A stretch of 64,000 nucleotides of DNA from Verrucomicrobiaceae bacterium (GCA_027489965.1 JAIXZA010000158.1:1-64000), one strand, 5' to 3'. Shown: positions 17,616 to 28,039, counted from the stretch's first letter. Translations and numbers: made by a program. Notes: generated from the letters alone by a model not told the origin.

Positions 17616-18857
17616 ATGGGCAAACACATCACCATCCTCGGCGCGGGCGTCATCGGCCTCTGCACAGCGCTTTTTTGCGCCCGTCGTGGCATGAAGGTGA
17701 CGATCATCGACCAAAAGCCGCGTCAGCGCGATGGCTGCTCGTTTGGCAATGCGGGCATGATCGTGCCGAGTCACTTCATCCCACTGGCGGCACCGGGCAT
17801 GGTCAAACTGGGCCTCAAATGGATGTGGAACCCCGAATCGCCGTTTTACATCAAGCCGAGGCTGAATCTCGATTTGATGACCTGGGGCCTCGAATTCTGG
17901 AAAGCATCCACCGAAGGCCGTGTGGATGCCGCCGCGCCTGTCTTGCGCGATTTGAGCCTGCTGAGCCGTCAATGCTACGATGAGATTGGGCTCGACTTTG
18001 GCCTTGTGAAAAAGGGACTGCTCATGCTGTGCAAAAAACAGCAGACGCTCGATGAAGAATCCCACATGGCCGCGATGGCAAACCAGCTTGGCATTCCTGC
18101 CGAGGTGCTGGATGCGAAGGCTACCGCTGCGCTTGATCCCGCTGTGACGATGGATGTGTGTGGCAGCGTTTTCTTTCCAAAAGACTGCCATCTCTCACCA
18201 AATCGATTCATCGCGGCTGTCGAAGCTGAGCTGCTGAAGCTCGGTGTCGAGATGCTGTGGGAGACAGAAGTGCGTGGTTTTGAAGTAGAGGGTCAGGCGC
18301 TTCGTGCCGTAAGCACGTCAAAGGGTCAGGTGGAGGGTCAAGAGGTGATTCTTTGCAGCGGTGTGTGGTCGGCAGAAATGGCGAAGGAGATCGATTTGAA
18401 GCTGCCGATGCAGGCAGGCAAAGGCTACAGCCTCACGCTCACGAATCCGAAGCAGCTCCCCGAACTGTGCAGCATCTGCACCGAAGCACGGCTCGCCGTG
18501 ACGCCGATGGATGGTGCGCTGCGTGTCGGCGGCACGATGGAAATGGCGGGCACGGATGAATCCATCACGCCACGTCGAGTGCGTGGCATCACGCGAGCGT
18601 TTCCTGACTACTTCCCCGCCTTCTCCGAGACCGATTTCGCCAACGTGAAGCCCTGGAGCGGCTTGCGCCCCGTTTCGCCCGACGGCATGCCTTACATTGG
18701 CCGCACCCAGCGCTGGAAAAACCTCACCATCGCCACCGGTCATGCGATGATGGGGCTGAGTCTCGCGCCTGCGACGGGCCGGATCATCGCTGATTTGCTC
18801 AGCGGTGAGGACTCGCCAGTAGCACTCGATTTAATGTCGCCGGATAGGTTTGCATGA
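17616..18857 (+). CDS. FAD-dependent D-amino-acid dehydrogenase (DadA / D-hydroxyproline type)
   Basis: A 413-residue DAO-family flavoprotein. The ADP-binding GAGVIG motif is at residues 9-14, followed by CSFGNAGMIVPSHFIPL, a hallmark of DadA and hydroxyproline dehydrogenases, and ending with GLRPVSPDGMPYIG and ATGHAMMGLSLAPATGRI. It oxidises D-amino acids to imino acids, passing electrons to the membrane quinone pool. The start at 17616 matches the family; the frame is open further upstream. With the epimerase at 13442 it would form consecutive steps: L-hydroxyproline to D-form to pyrroline-4-hydroxy-2-carboxylate. The later semialdehyde dehydrogenase is not in this window. Confidence 0.87.
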   Translation: MGKHITILGAGVIGLCTALFCARRGMKVTIIDQKPRQRDGCSFGNAGMIVPSHFIPLAAPGMVKLGLKWMWNPESPFYIKPRLNLDLMTWGLEFWKASTEGRVDAAAPVLRDLSLLSRQCYDEIGLDFGLVKKGLLMLCKKQQTLDEESHMAAMANQLGIPAEVLDAKATAALDPAVTMDVCGSVFFPKDCHLSPNRFIAAVEAELLKLGVEMLWETEVRGFEVEGQALRAVSTSKGQVEGQEVILCSGVWSAEMAKEIDLKLPMQAGKGYSLTLTNPKQLPELCSICTEARLAVTPMDGALRVGGTMEMAGTDESITPRRVRGITRAFPDYFPAFSETDFANVKPWSGLRPVSPDGMPYIGRTQRWKNLTIATGHAMMGLSLAPATGRIIADLLSGEDSPVALDLMSPDRFA

Positions 18858-18862
18858 GCGTG

Positions 18863-21800
18863 CTATGGCATGACGGCTCTGATGCGGTAAAAGCTACGAT
18901 TGGGCGATGCCGGATGCTGCACACTCAGCGTGCGCACCACGCCGCTGCCTTCGGAAATCGTCGCCGTGCCGGTGGGTGTGGTTCCGTTGATTGAGGTGGC
19001 CAGTGGCAGCCATTTGGTGAGGTCGTCACTGCATTCGACGATGAGCGTCACGCCACGGGCGAGGCTGTTGCGGCTCAGCGAGAGCGTGGCGGTGCCGCCG
19101 GAGAGCTGGAGGGAAAGAGGCTGCGGGGCGATGAATTCGATCAGGTTCGGGATGCCGTTTCCGTTCGCGTCGTGATCAGGGCCGTTGAGGGAAGGATTGG
19201 CGGGAAGATTCGCGGCGCTCCAGTTGGCATAGGTTTGGGGATTGGGCGTGTTGTAAAGCGTGGCGATTTCACTTTGGCTCAAAGCGCGACGGTAGATGCG
19301 GAAGTCGTCGATCTGGCCAAACCAGCCGTTCCAGCCAGCGCTGATGCCGCCGATGCGGAAGAGGTCGCTCACGGTGCCGCTATTGCCCGTATTGAAGGTG
19401 GTGTTCTGCGTGCCGTTGTCGAAATACACTCGCGTGCGCCAGATGCCGTTGTCGTTGAAGTTCACCATGGTGACGAGATGCCACTGGCCGTCATTGAGAG
19501 CGGGCGCGGTGTTGATCCCGCCGCCGTATTGACCGCCATTGATGCCTTGCAGCGCGGAAGTCGGGTTCGTGCCCCAAAGTCGGAACTGCGTGATTTGCGG
19601 CGAGGCGCTGTCTTTGCTGAAAAGCGTGGTGTAGCCGTTTGTGGTCGTGGTGCGGCACCAAAGCGAGATGGTGAAGGCATCACCGCGCGGGTTGAAGTTG
19701 AGGTCGGACTGATTGGCGGGCGTGAAGTTCTGCATGCCCGCGTTGGTGGAGGAAGGGCCATACGCACCACCGAGGCGACCATTGCTGATCCACTGAGCAT
19801 TGGTCACGTTGGTGGCGTGATTGTTGCCGCCCGTGGCGATGTCCCACACGCTGCTGCCGCTGCCTTCATCAAAGGTGTAGTGCAGGATGAGGTCGGGATC
19901 GTTCGCTAAGCCGCCGACGGGCGCGAGATCCAGCGCGAGTGCTTGGGTATCGCTACCGGAGGCATCGCTAACGCTCAGCGTGAGTGCTGCGCGTGCAGGC
20001 GCGGTGGGTATGCCGCTGAGCACGCCACTGGTGGAGAGGGTGATACCAGAAGGCAGCACGCCATTGAGCAGGCTCCATGTCCGGGTGGAGACCCCACCCA
20101 CAGCAGCAAGTGTGGCCTGGTAGGGCACGCCGACGGTGCCGACTGCCAGCGTGGTCGTCGTGATGGTGAGTGCTCCATTCACGGTGACCATCGCTGGTTG
20201 AGTGCTGATGCTGCCCTGTGCATTCGTGATGGTGCAGGTGTAGTTTCCAGCATCCGCGAGGCTCATGGGCATGATTTGCAGCTCAGCGCTGTTCGTGCCG
20301 ACCACCGTGGTGCCACGCCGCCATTCATAGCTGAACGGACCTGTGCCACTGACGGCGACGACGAAATGAAGGCTGCCACCTTCTGCCAAGGTGACCGAGG
20401 CTGGCCCGCTGAGCAGGCTGGGAGGCTGCGGTGATGGCGGCAACGGTGCTGGGTGCGGCACACCGTTTGCATCGCGGCCATCGAGCTGTCTCAGGTAGGT
20501 GAATAGGTTGCTTCGATCCGTCGTGCTCAGATTTTGCACCCGACTGTGCGGCTGCGTCTGTGCCAAAACTTCCGCATTTCCGATCAACACGGCATTGAAG
20601 TGAAAGTTGGCGAAGGGTTCCGCGCTGCGGAGGACTTCGATGGTGTTGGTGGCACCAGGCTGGAGCACCACATTCACCGTGGTCCAGCGCCATCCGCTCG
20701 TCTGCCAGCCATTGGGCGGGGACTGCGGCAGGAGCGTGAACGGCTGTGAGGCACCATTGATCACAATCACACCTGAACCACCGCCGCGGAGCATGTGCCG
20801 CACGCTCAGTCGCGCGGCACCTCCTGATGCACCTCCATCCACCTGAGTGAAACGCACACCGTTGCCCGCCGTGCCATTGATCGCCACATAACCGCCGCCG
20901 AGCATCCCACGCTCAAAACCACCACCACCCTCCTGGGGGCTATCCATGATCCGTGCGCCGGAGGGCAGGCCTACGCGCGTCGCATCCACAGCAGTGAGCA
21001 ACCTCCCGCCATTGTAACTGAAGACATCGCCGAGCGTAGCCGCCTGGCCATGATGTAGATAAACACGCGTGGCATGAAGTCCCTGCAAGGTCGGTGTGTC
21101 GATGCCTGGCAGCGGCAGGCCGAGACGCGAACCGCTGAGGGCTGACTGCGTGCCCACATTCATCAGCATGTCATTCGTGAAACTCGTGCCGCTATGGCAT
21201 GTGGCGCAGTTTTGCGCCGTGAAAACAGCCTGCCCGGCCAAAGCTGCGGTGGTGAGCGTGCCGTTCGCATTTCGCTGCGGACTGCGAGGCGTGTGTGCTG
21301 GCGTCAAAGACGAAACATAGGCCGCGAGAGCATCGAGATCACTACTGAGGCCCGTTTTGCCGCTGGCCGGATTCGGATGCTGCGCGGCGAACTGCTGCGG
21401 TGAGAGATTGAGAAAGCCGGTGCCGCCAAAGGGACCGCGAATGTCGTGCTCGAAGTCCTGAATCTCATCGAAATTGCCGCTCCAATGCACCGCGCCATGG
21501 CCCATGCCGCTGCGTCCGCGAAGATCGGTGGTGCGGCGCAGACCTTCACCACGTCCGGTGAAATCCCACACGCGACCATCGTGCCCGCCATGGACATGGC
21601 AGCTCGCACACGAGATGTAGCTGTCGGCGCTCATGCGCGGATCGGCGGCATTGTAAAAGATGCGTTTGCCTTGCAGCACCGTTGGCGTGAGCAGCTCGGT
21701 GGTCACTGCATTCGTCGTGGCGATGAGCGGCAGGGACGTTTGGTTTTGCGTCAAAAGAGGTGCGGCATTCAAAACGGTGACGCTGCGGCCCATGAAGTCC

Positions 21801-24691
21801 TGCGTGAAGAGGCGGCCTGAGGTGGCGTCGATCAAAATGCCCTGCGGGGCAAGTCCGGTGCCGACATCGAGCGTGAGCACGGCGGGTTGGGTGTAGGTGG
21901 AGCCTTCCGTGATTTGTGAGGCCAGTGGTGCCAGGTTCAGGGCATCCATGCCGACGATACGATTGTTTCCCTGATGGGCGATGAGGAGGGTATCACCCAG
22001 CGGCGTGTAAGCCACGGCACTGGGGCTTTCACTATTGTCAAAGTCACGGCGCGAGTTTGGGATCTCAGCATTCGTCGTTAGATTGAGGAAGGAGATCACG
22101 GCACGCACCGTGGTCTCGTGGGTCAGATCGCCGACGCCAAAAAGCGTGCCGCGCAGGATGTTGTCCTGCTTGCCCACGATGGCCGCCCGCGTGCCATCGG
22201 GTGAGATGGCGATGCCTGCGAGGTAGTTTGGCACGCCGGAGGCCCGATCTCCGCCATCGGTGTCATTGGCCGAGCTGAGCGTGAAGGTCCGCGTAAGGGA
22301 CAGCGCGGCCGTGAACTCACGGATCTCAGCCTGTAGCTCCGGCGAAAGGAAACGCGTCACCAGCACCCGTGAGCCATCCGCGCTGATCGCCAGTGCTCGT
22401 GGTGTGTCCAAGCCCGTCGTGGTGAGCGGTGCGGCATTCGGTGACGCCGCTGAGTAACGCTGCACACTGCCCGCACCATCCAGCGTGACATACAGCAGCG
22501 TCCCATTCGGCGAAGCCGCGATACCGAATGGCGCGGAGCCATAGGCGAGCGTGATCGTGGTGTGGGGCGTGCCATCCGCATTCAAAACGCGAATCTCATC
22601 GCTGCCATGGCAGGTCACCCAATAACGACCATTCACATCACGGGCGATGTTGCGCGGATTCACACCGACGGCGTATTCGGCTTCTTTCGCGCCAGTGATC
22701 GCATTGATGACAGTGACGGTGTTGGAGTCTGGATTCACGCTCCACACACGCCGCGTGCCTGCATCATCGCCGATGGCCAGCGTGCTGCTTTGAGTCGGCA
22801 GTGGACCCACAGGCGCGGTGATCACGAGCAGCCGAAGCGAGTTCGTCACGATATTCCCCGCCGCATCCCGCACCTGGGCCAGCACACGCGGACGACCTGC
22901 GCTGAGGTAGGTGTGATTCGCCGTCGCGGAACCGCTCCAGGCGCTCCAGGTGCCGTCGAAGTTGAAACGATACTCCAGCGTGCCCGTGCCGGTCGCAGTG
23001 GCATTCACGCTGATGTTTTGATTCGGAGCTGGTTGAAAGTTGCTGGCCGTGAAGCTCGTGAAAACCGGCGGCGCAGACGCATTCAAGCCACCACCGGTCG
23101 AGAAGCGGAACGAATACGGCTCGATGTAGTTCCCCGCGGCATCGCGAAAGCCGATTTGAAGCGCTGGATTGCTCAAGAAATCGACTTGGAAGGTTGTGTC
23201 CGCCGCCAGAGGCGCATCGGGCGTGAAGGTCAGATTGCCCGAAAAGTCGTGGATCAGGAATCCCGGCACAAAAGCACCCAGCGTGTCATTTGCACCCACC
23301 GCACGCACCGTGAAGTCGATGCCATTTCGAGGTCCACCGCTGCGAGGATGCTCATGCACAAGGAAGCTCAGCGGCGCATGGCGCGGGTAGTTTGTGCGGC
23401 CAGCCTGCGGGATATGGTAGCTCACACGCGGGGCATTCGTATCCGGTGCCTGCTGATGCACCCACACACCGAGCCCTTGATTCGTGCCTGGGATCGGATA
23501 GCCGCCCGTGAGCCACAGATTTCCCAGCGGTAGTGACATCTGTGAGGTATCCACACCGACGAGCGCTCCCTGAGGCAAGGCAGGCGCACCTGCGGGGCGT
23601 GGTGGATTCGTTTGATTCAGCGTCAGCAAGATCGGATTCGCATCGCCCGCGAGGAAGCGCGTCATGTCGATCTTGCGGTTGTGAATGAACCCGAAGGCAT
23701 CCTGATACACCGGATACGAAGCATTCGTGAAGCCTGGCACCGTGAGGTTGGCCACTGTTTGCAGATTCACGTCCATACCGGGCATCGTCGCTGACGTGAT
23801 GTCCGCAGCGATGAGGATATTGGTGGTGCTGCCGATGACATAAAGCCCCGTGCCATCGCTGAAAAGATTCGGCCAGTAGCCCTGGAAGCCGCCATCCAGA
23901 GAACCCACGAGCTGCGGCGTGATGCTGTCATTGGCTGCATCGCCATCGTCCATGTTGTTGTAGCCCAGCCGATACACCACCACACCATCCGTGGCCGCCC
24001 CGCCGCTGCGGGCCATGATGAGCAGATCACCGAAGAACATGGGGTGCCAGTCCCCACCGCCGTATTGCCCCACATGATCAAAGGTGGCCAGAACACGACG
24101 CTGCGTCATGTTGTTTTGATTCACGGACAAGCGTGAGATCTCGATGTCCTGGTCTGAAGAGCCATACCATAGTAGGGTGGCATCCCAGGGGCCAGCCTGA
24201 GATGAGCGGTTATATCAAAGCGGCAGGTTGGTGATGAAAGGCACCCCATTTTGCCCGGCGCGCTCCACCAGCCCCCCAAAGCCATTCACACGGATCGGGT
24301 CCGGTAGCAGCAGGTTGTTATGCTGCGCCGTGCCGTGTGCATTCCAGCCGTGATTGCCGAAGATCCACGAATTGTTCGCATAGCTCAGCCCGAAGTCTGA
24401 AGGCATCCGCCTCACGAGGTTCGTCGGATCACTGATGTCATAGACGCGCAGTTGCCAGTCTGATCCCTCCCGAGATCCCGGCTGCTCTCCGCCGATGATG
24501 ATCCAGCCGTTGAGGTAATTGATCGTCGTCGTCCGCCCGATCGGCTCCGAGCCATTCGTCACTGGATGACTGAGCAGCGTCCCCGGAGCTTCAGTGCGTG
24601 CAGCGTTGTTGAAACCCGTCGTCGTCACCTGCGCGGAGGCGGTGAGGGCCAGGACAAGCAAGAAGATCGTTTTCGACAGAAAGGTGGTCAT
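18863..24691 (-). pseudogene. Giant exported di-haem surface protein interrupted by an in-frame TGA
   Basis: The reading frame from the ATG at 24691 (signal MTTFLSKTIFLLVLALTASA) to the stop at 18863 spans 1,943 codons but contains a single TGA at 24215-24217, codon 159. The codons on both sides (VPFITNLPL, then YNRSSQAGPWDATLLWYG) read as one protein, so a nonsense change (for instance TGG to TGA) or sequencing error is likely. Order of domains: N-terminal propeller, Ig-like part, YVTN/NHL propeller, di-haem cytochrome peroxidase-like part (CASCH at residues 1028-1032, CATCH at 1162-1166), Ig domain (YEWRRGTTVVG), He_PIG domain, LamG-like lectin domain (LILHYTFDEGSGSSVWD), and a final FYRIRAVMP end. 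A TTG or internal start could still express the large C-terminal part without a signal peptide. Confidence 0.8.
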
Positions 24692-24747
24692 GGCAGCTGT
24701 TTCTTGGAAAATGTAGTTACATTCTGCCACAAAAAGAAATCCCGCCA

Positions 24748-25247
24748 ATGCCCGAAATCGCCGACCACAGCTTTCACACCACACGATGGAGTCTCGTTTC
24801 GCTATTGTGGGCGGTGCGGGTGGCGCTGGGGGAGCTTTGCCAGCAGTGCTGGTTTCCGAATTAATGCGTTTGTGCGGCGCACGGGTATGGCCGCAGCGGA
24901 TGCGGAGGAACGCTATCGCTTGGAGGTGGAGGCGCTGAGCACGAGCGACGAGGAGGTCTTCGATCAAAGCTGGGCGCATGGCGTGCTGGATCTTGCGATG
25001 CAGCAAATCCGTGCCGAGCAGCGAGATGAGGCGCGCGTTGACCTGCTGGACCGGCTTTGACCGGCAGTGAGGATCGCGCCGCGCTGATGCAGGCCACCGG
25101 TATGAATGAAAGCGCCCTCAAAGTGACCATCCACCGCCTGCGCAAACGCTACCGAGAGCTGCTCCGCGCCACTGTGGCCGATACGGTGAAAACGAGGCCG
25201 AGGTGGATGCCGAACTGGCCTATCTGGTGGAGTGCCTGCGGCGCTGA
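24748..25247 (+). pseudogene. Shredded ECF-type sigma factor
   Basis: Pieces of a planctomycete/verrucomicrobial ECF-type sigma factor occur in order but in different frames. From the ATG at 24748: HTTRWSLVSLLWAVRVALGE, ended by a TAA; after a one-base shift near 24863, NAFVRRTGMAAADAE; then a missing block of roughly 85 residues (the DLTQGFF...RNFL region); ERYRLEVEALSTSDEEVF and LAMQQIRAEQRDEARVDLL; a second shift near 25055 into the sigma-4-like helix-turn-helix MNESALKVTIHRLRKRYRE; and a third shift near 25190 into EAEVDAELAYLVECLRR before the TGA. At least three frameshifts and a deletion make it non-functional. It is divergent from the giant surface-protein gene, which is also broken. 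Confidence 0.82.
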
Positions 25248-25307
25248 GGCGAGACATGGAAAGCGTGGCTTCTTGACCAAATCACGGAATCAAGTGACAC
25301 TCCGTGC

Positions 25308-25574
25308 ATGACTTATTCTTCCACACTCACCTCGAAGAACCAAACCATGCTACCCAAGGCCATCGCTCTTTTGTTGGGCGTGAAGCCCCAGGCCAAGCTC
25401 TCGTATGAGGTCACGGACGAGGGCAAAGTGCTTCTCAGCGCCAAGTCGGCGACCTTCAAAGACATCGCAGGCAGCTTTCCAAAGAAAAAGCCGCTCAAGC
25501 CGGTCCCCATTGAAGACATGCGCAAAGCCATCGCGGCAGGAGCCACCAAACGCTTCAAGAAATCAGTCAAATGA
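25308..25574 (+). CDS. AbrB/SpoVT-type antitoxin (VapB-like)
   Basis: An 88-residue DNA-binding protein of the SpoVT-AbrB swapped-hairpin family: STLTSKNQTMLPKAIALLLG matches the family pattern (S.lT.KgQitlPk.ir..LG) at residues 5-24. The C-terminal half (FKDIAGSFPKKKPLKPVPI) would bind the toxin. Its stop overlaps the start of the PIN toxin by ATGA at 25571-25574, the usual VapBC layout, and the complex would repress its own promoter. The antitoxin frame is intact although the toxin is frameshifted. Confidence 0.88.
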   Translation: MTYSSTLTSKNQTMLPKAIALLLGVKPQAKLSYEVTDEGKVLLSAKSATFKDIAGSFPKKKPLKPVPIEDMRKAIAAGATKRFKKSVK

Positions 25575-25962
25575 CCGGCATCGACACCAACTGCTTGTCC
25601 GCTACCTCGCTCAAGACGACGAGGCGCAGTTACGCACCGTCCTCACGATGCTGCTGAAAAAGAACGCGACCTTCTTCGTGCCTGATCTCGTGCTTGTGGA
25701 GGTCGATTGGGTGCTCAGCACGCTTTACCATTGGACGCCCGATGAAGTAGCCGATGTGTTTGGTCGTCTGCTAACCGTTCACAACCTGATCTTCGAAAAT
25801 GAAGGCCGTATTCGTGGTGCATTGCGGGCTTTGCGGCAAGGGGCCGACTTCTCCGACGAACTCATCGTGGATCGTTGTCGAGACATGGGGTGCAAGTCAC
25901 TGGCATCGTTCGGCAAAGGCATGTTCAAACGCCATCGCGGCTTTGTGACGACTCCCGCTTGA
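25571..25962 (+). pseudogene. Frameshifted PIN-domain (VapC) toxin
   Basis: The ATG overlaps the antitoxin stop and encodes MTGIDTN, the first PIN strand with its metal-binding Asp5, but then the frame closes early. From 25594 a second frame continues without a break as LVRYLAQDDEAQLRTVLTML to the stop at 25962, including the second acidic motif (LVLVEVDWVL). One base is missing between 25591 and 25594 (expected codon NTG, giving DTNxLVRYL). The C-terminal motif is SLASFGKGMF, where VapC proteins usually have TFD, so the fourth acidic residue also looks lost. A sequencing error cannot be excluded for the frameshift. Confidence 0.82.
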
Positions 25963-25976
25963 TCACGCAGGGTCAG

Positions 25977-27140
25977 TCAGATTTTCCTGAGTGCTTTCAC
26001 AGCCTCCAACAGCGGCACGCACTCCACGTCTTGCCCTAAAGGGTAACTTTCTGCGCCGGGATAGATGACCAGTTTGCGCTCTGGGTTTAGGTCTTTGCAG
26101 CCTTCGTGGAAGCCGCGGGCCGGAGTGGGGGTAAGGCTACGTTTGCACTCGAAGACCCAGCGTTTGCCGGGGCGCAGTTCGAGCACGAGGTCGATCTCGG
26201 CTCCGGCGGAGGTGCGGTAGCAGAAGGCCTCGGTGCCTGCGGGCGCTGCGGCGATGAGGTTTTCGATCACCCAGCCTTCCCAGCTCATGCCGGCCACCGG
26301 ATGGCCAAGTAAATCGTCGAGGGTGGTGATCCCTAGCAGTGCGTGGACGAGTCCGCTGTCGCGCACATAAACCTTGGGACTTTTCACCATGCGTTTGCCT
26401 GCGTTCGATGCCCAAGGCGTGAGGCGACGCACAAGGAGTAGGTCGCTCAGCAGGTCGATGTAACGGCCCACAGTCTGTCCACTGACGCCGAGCGCAGCGG
26501 CGAGACGGGCAGCGTTGATCATGCCGCCCTGATCGTGGGCTAGCATGATCCAAAGACGGCGCAAGGTCTCCGCCGGGATGCGTGGGCCGAGCTGAGGTAT
26601 GTCGCGCTCCAAGTATGTGCGGATGAAGTTGCGACGCCATTCGAGCGAAGCTGCGTCGTCTGAGGCCGTGAAGCTGGAGGGAAATCCGCCTCGCAGCCAT
26701 AGCGGGTCAGCATTTTTAGCGCCGGTCTCTTCGTGCAGCAGTGGCGGCAGCTCGGTGTAGGCGATGCGGCCCGCGAGGCTTTCGGAGGATTGCTGCAATA
26801 GGTCGATACCCGCCGAACCGAGCACGAGGAAGCGTCCGTTTCCCTTTCCCGAACGACGCCCCTGATCGACGAGGCCACGCAGCACCTGGAAGAGGCCGGG
26901 CACGCGCTGGATCTCATCTAGGATGACGAGTTTGTCTTCATGCCGACGAAGGAACAACTCAGGTTCGGCCAGCTTGGCGAGATCGGAGGGCGATTCGAGG
27001 TCGAGGTAGATGGAGGGGCGATTTTCTCCAACCGTAAGCGCCAGCGTCGTCTTCCCCACCTGACGCGGCCCAAGAAGCCCAACCACTGGGTGGCGAGTGA
27101 GCATCTCGGACAGCTCCGGTTCTATGAGGCGTCGATACAT
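25977..27140 (-). CDS. AAA ATPase with DUF4143 (putative DNA-binding/nuclease-like domain)
   Basis: A 387-residue protein with a Walker A motif (GLLGPRQVGKTT, residues 21-32), Walker B (LVILDEIQ, Asp75-Glu76) and the DUF4143 C-terminal part: YLERDIPQLGPRIPAE, a winged-helix segment (AARLAAALGVSGQTVGRYID), then KVYVRDSGLVHALLGI and AEIDLVLELRPGKRWVFECK, a restriction-endonuclease-like strand pattern. The ATG at 27140 is preferred over an upstream TTG. These ATPases are common beside toxin-antitoxin genes on mobile stretches; their function is unclear. It is convergent with the broken VapC gene, 14 bases apart. Confidence 0.88.
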   Translation of the reverse strand: MYRRLIEPELSEMLTRHPVVGLLGPRQVGKTTLALTVGENRPSIYLDLESPSDLAKLAEPELFLRRHEDKLVILDEIQRVPGLFQVLRGLVDQGRRSGKGNGRFLVLGSAGIDLLQQSSESLAGRIAYTELPPLLHEETGAKNADPLWLRGGFPSSFTASDDAASLEWRRNFIRTYLERDIPQLGPRIPAETLRRLWIMLAHDQGGMINAARLAAALGVSGQTVGRYIDLLSDLLLVRRLTPWASNAGKRMVKSPKVYVRDSGLVHALLGITTLDDLLGHPVAGMSWEGWVIENLIAAAPAGTEAFCYRTSAGAEIDLVLELRPGKRWVFECKRSLTPTPARGFHEGCKDLNPERKLVIYPGAESYPLGQDVECVPLLEAVKALRKI

Positions 27141-27211
27141 ACCTTGCAATTATTCCACGCGATGGAAGATTTGCAAGGTTTTAGGCGAAATTGCTCCAAT
27201 CTGGCATTGCG

Positions 27212-28012
27212 GTGGATTGGGTCAAACGCATCGCCTGCACCACGGCACCCATGCTGCTGGCAGGTCTTGGCTTCTTGACGGTTTACCTCATTGCCCCGAT
27301 CACCCATGAGTGCGAGTGGACGAATCGGTTTACAGGAATCCCGCCGTTGCCCGATGTGTATCGGCTTCATCTGCAATTGCAGGCGGCCCCCACTACCCAA
27401 GCGTCGCTTATCACCAGTGTTCGGCAGCACGTTGCCGGGCACTACCACTCGAGCCTCGTGAACGGCGTTTTAACGGGCCTGCCCGACCGCAGCCTCGTAT
27501 GGGCGAAAAGGAAGGTATTAATCAGCATCCTCAAAGAAGAAAGCGTCCCAGGTGCCGCCACTCTCGACGCCGCAGATCGAGCGGTGCAGGCAGCTGTCGA
27601 GGCCATGCCTTGGCGGGGTGCGCTTGCTGACTTTCCTTTAGCCAAAACCATCGCAGTGATCTCGCTCATTCTTCTCGCTCTCACAGCCTTGGTGCAGCTT
27701 GTCTGCATCATCGCCACGGGTTCGCCACTGCTCATGTCACTCACAGGCATCGCTGCCGTCTCAGCACAGTGCAGACCTGCATCACGACTACGCATGATCT
27801 GGCGTTGGGCCATCGGCTGGTCAGCGCTCTGGTTGCCCGGCCTTGTTTTGATCGCGCAACACCTGTTCATGGGGAAAGACGTCATCCGCCATCTGACGGA
27901 GACCTGCATGATCTGGGGGCCGCTCCTTCTGCTGCTCATGATCCTTGGACTCACCTTTCCTCACCGCAGTCTCTTGGATCGACTGGCGGGAACCTGGCTC
28001 GTGGCGCGATAA
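27212..28012 (+). CDS. Four-helix membrane protein with RDD-like end (possible kinase tail)
   Basis: A 266-residue membrane protein with a hydrophobic segment near the N terminus (PMLLAGLGFLTVYLIAPI), an extracytoplasmic stretch of about 110 residues and three further segments (IAVISLILLALTALVQLVCI, WSALWLPGLVLIAQHLF, WGPLLLLLMILGLTF). It ends HRSLLDRLAGTWLVAR, the terminal motif of RDD domains. Starts are weak: GTG at 27212 is chosen, TTG at 27191 is possible. I recall that verrucomicrobial Ser/Thr kinases encoded beside ECF sigma factors often carry such a C-terminal membrane module, so this may be the surviving tail of a lost kinase gene; that is an inference. Confidence 0.6.
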   Translation: MDWVKRIACTTAPMLLAGLGFLTVYLIAPITHECEWTNRFTGIPPLPDVYRLHLQLQAAPTTQASLITSVRQHVAGHYHSSLVNGVLTGLPDRSLVWAKRKVLISILKEESVPGAATLDAADRAVQAAVEAMPWRGALADFPLAKTIAVISLILLALTALVQLVCIIATGSPLLMSLTGIAAVSAQCRPASRLRMIWRWAIGWSALWLPGLVLIAQHLFMGKDVIRHLTETCMIWGPLLLLLMILGLTFPHRSLLDRLAGTWLVAR

Positions 28013-28039
28013 TGGGTCAGGTTGGACCGTTTCTATAGG

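Noticed and set aside
22562..23533. 323-codon open frame on the plus strand
   Set aside because: It lies inside the giant surface-protein gene on the other strand; its Arg/His-rich composition is typical of a shadow frame.
24215..24217. Selenocysteine or programmed readthrough at the TGA
   Set aside because: No SECIS-like hairpin is evident after the codon and the context is a surface protein where Trp fits; a nonsense change is simpler.
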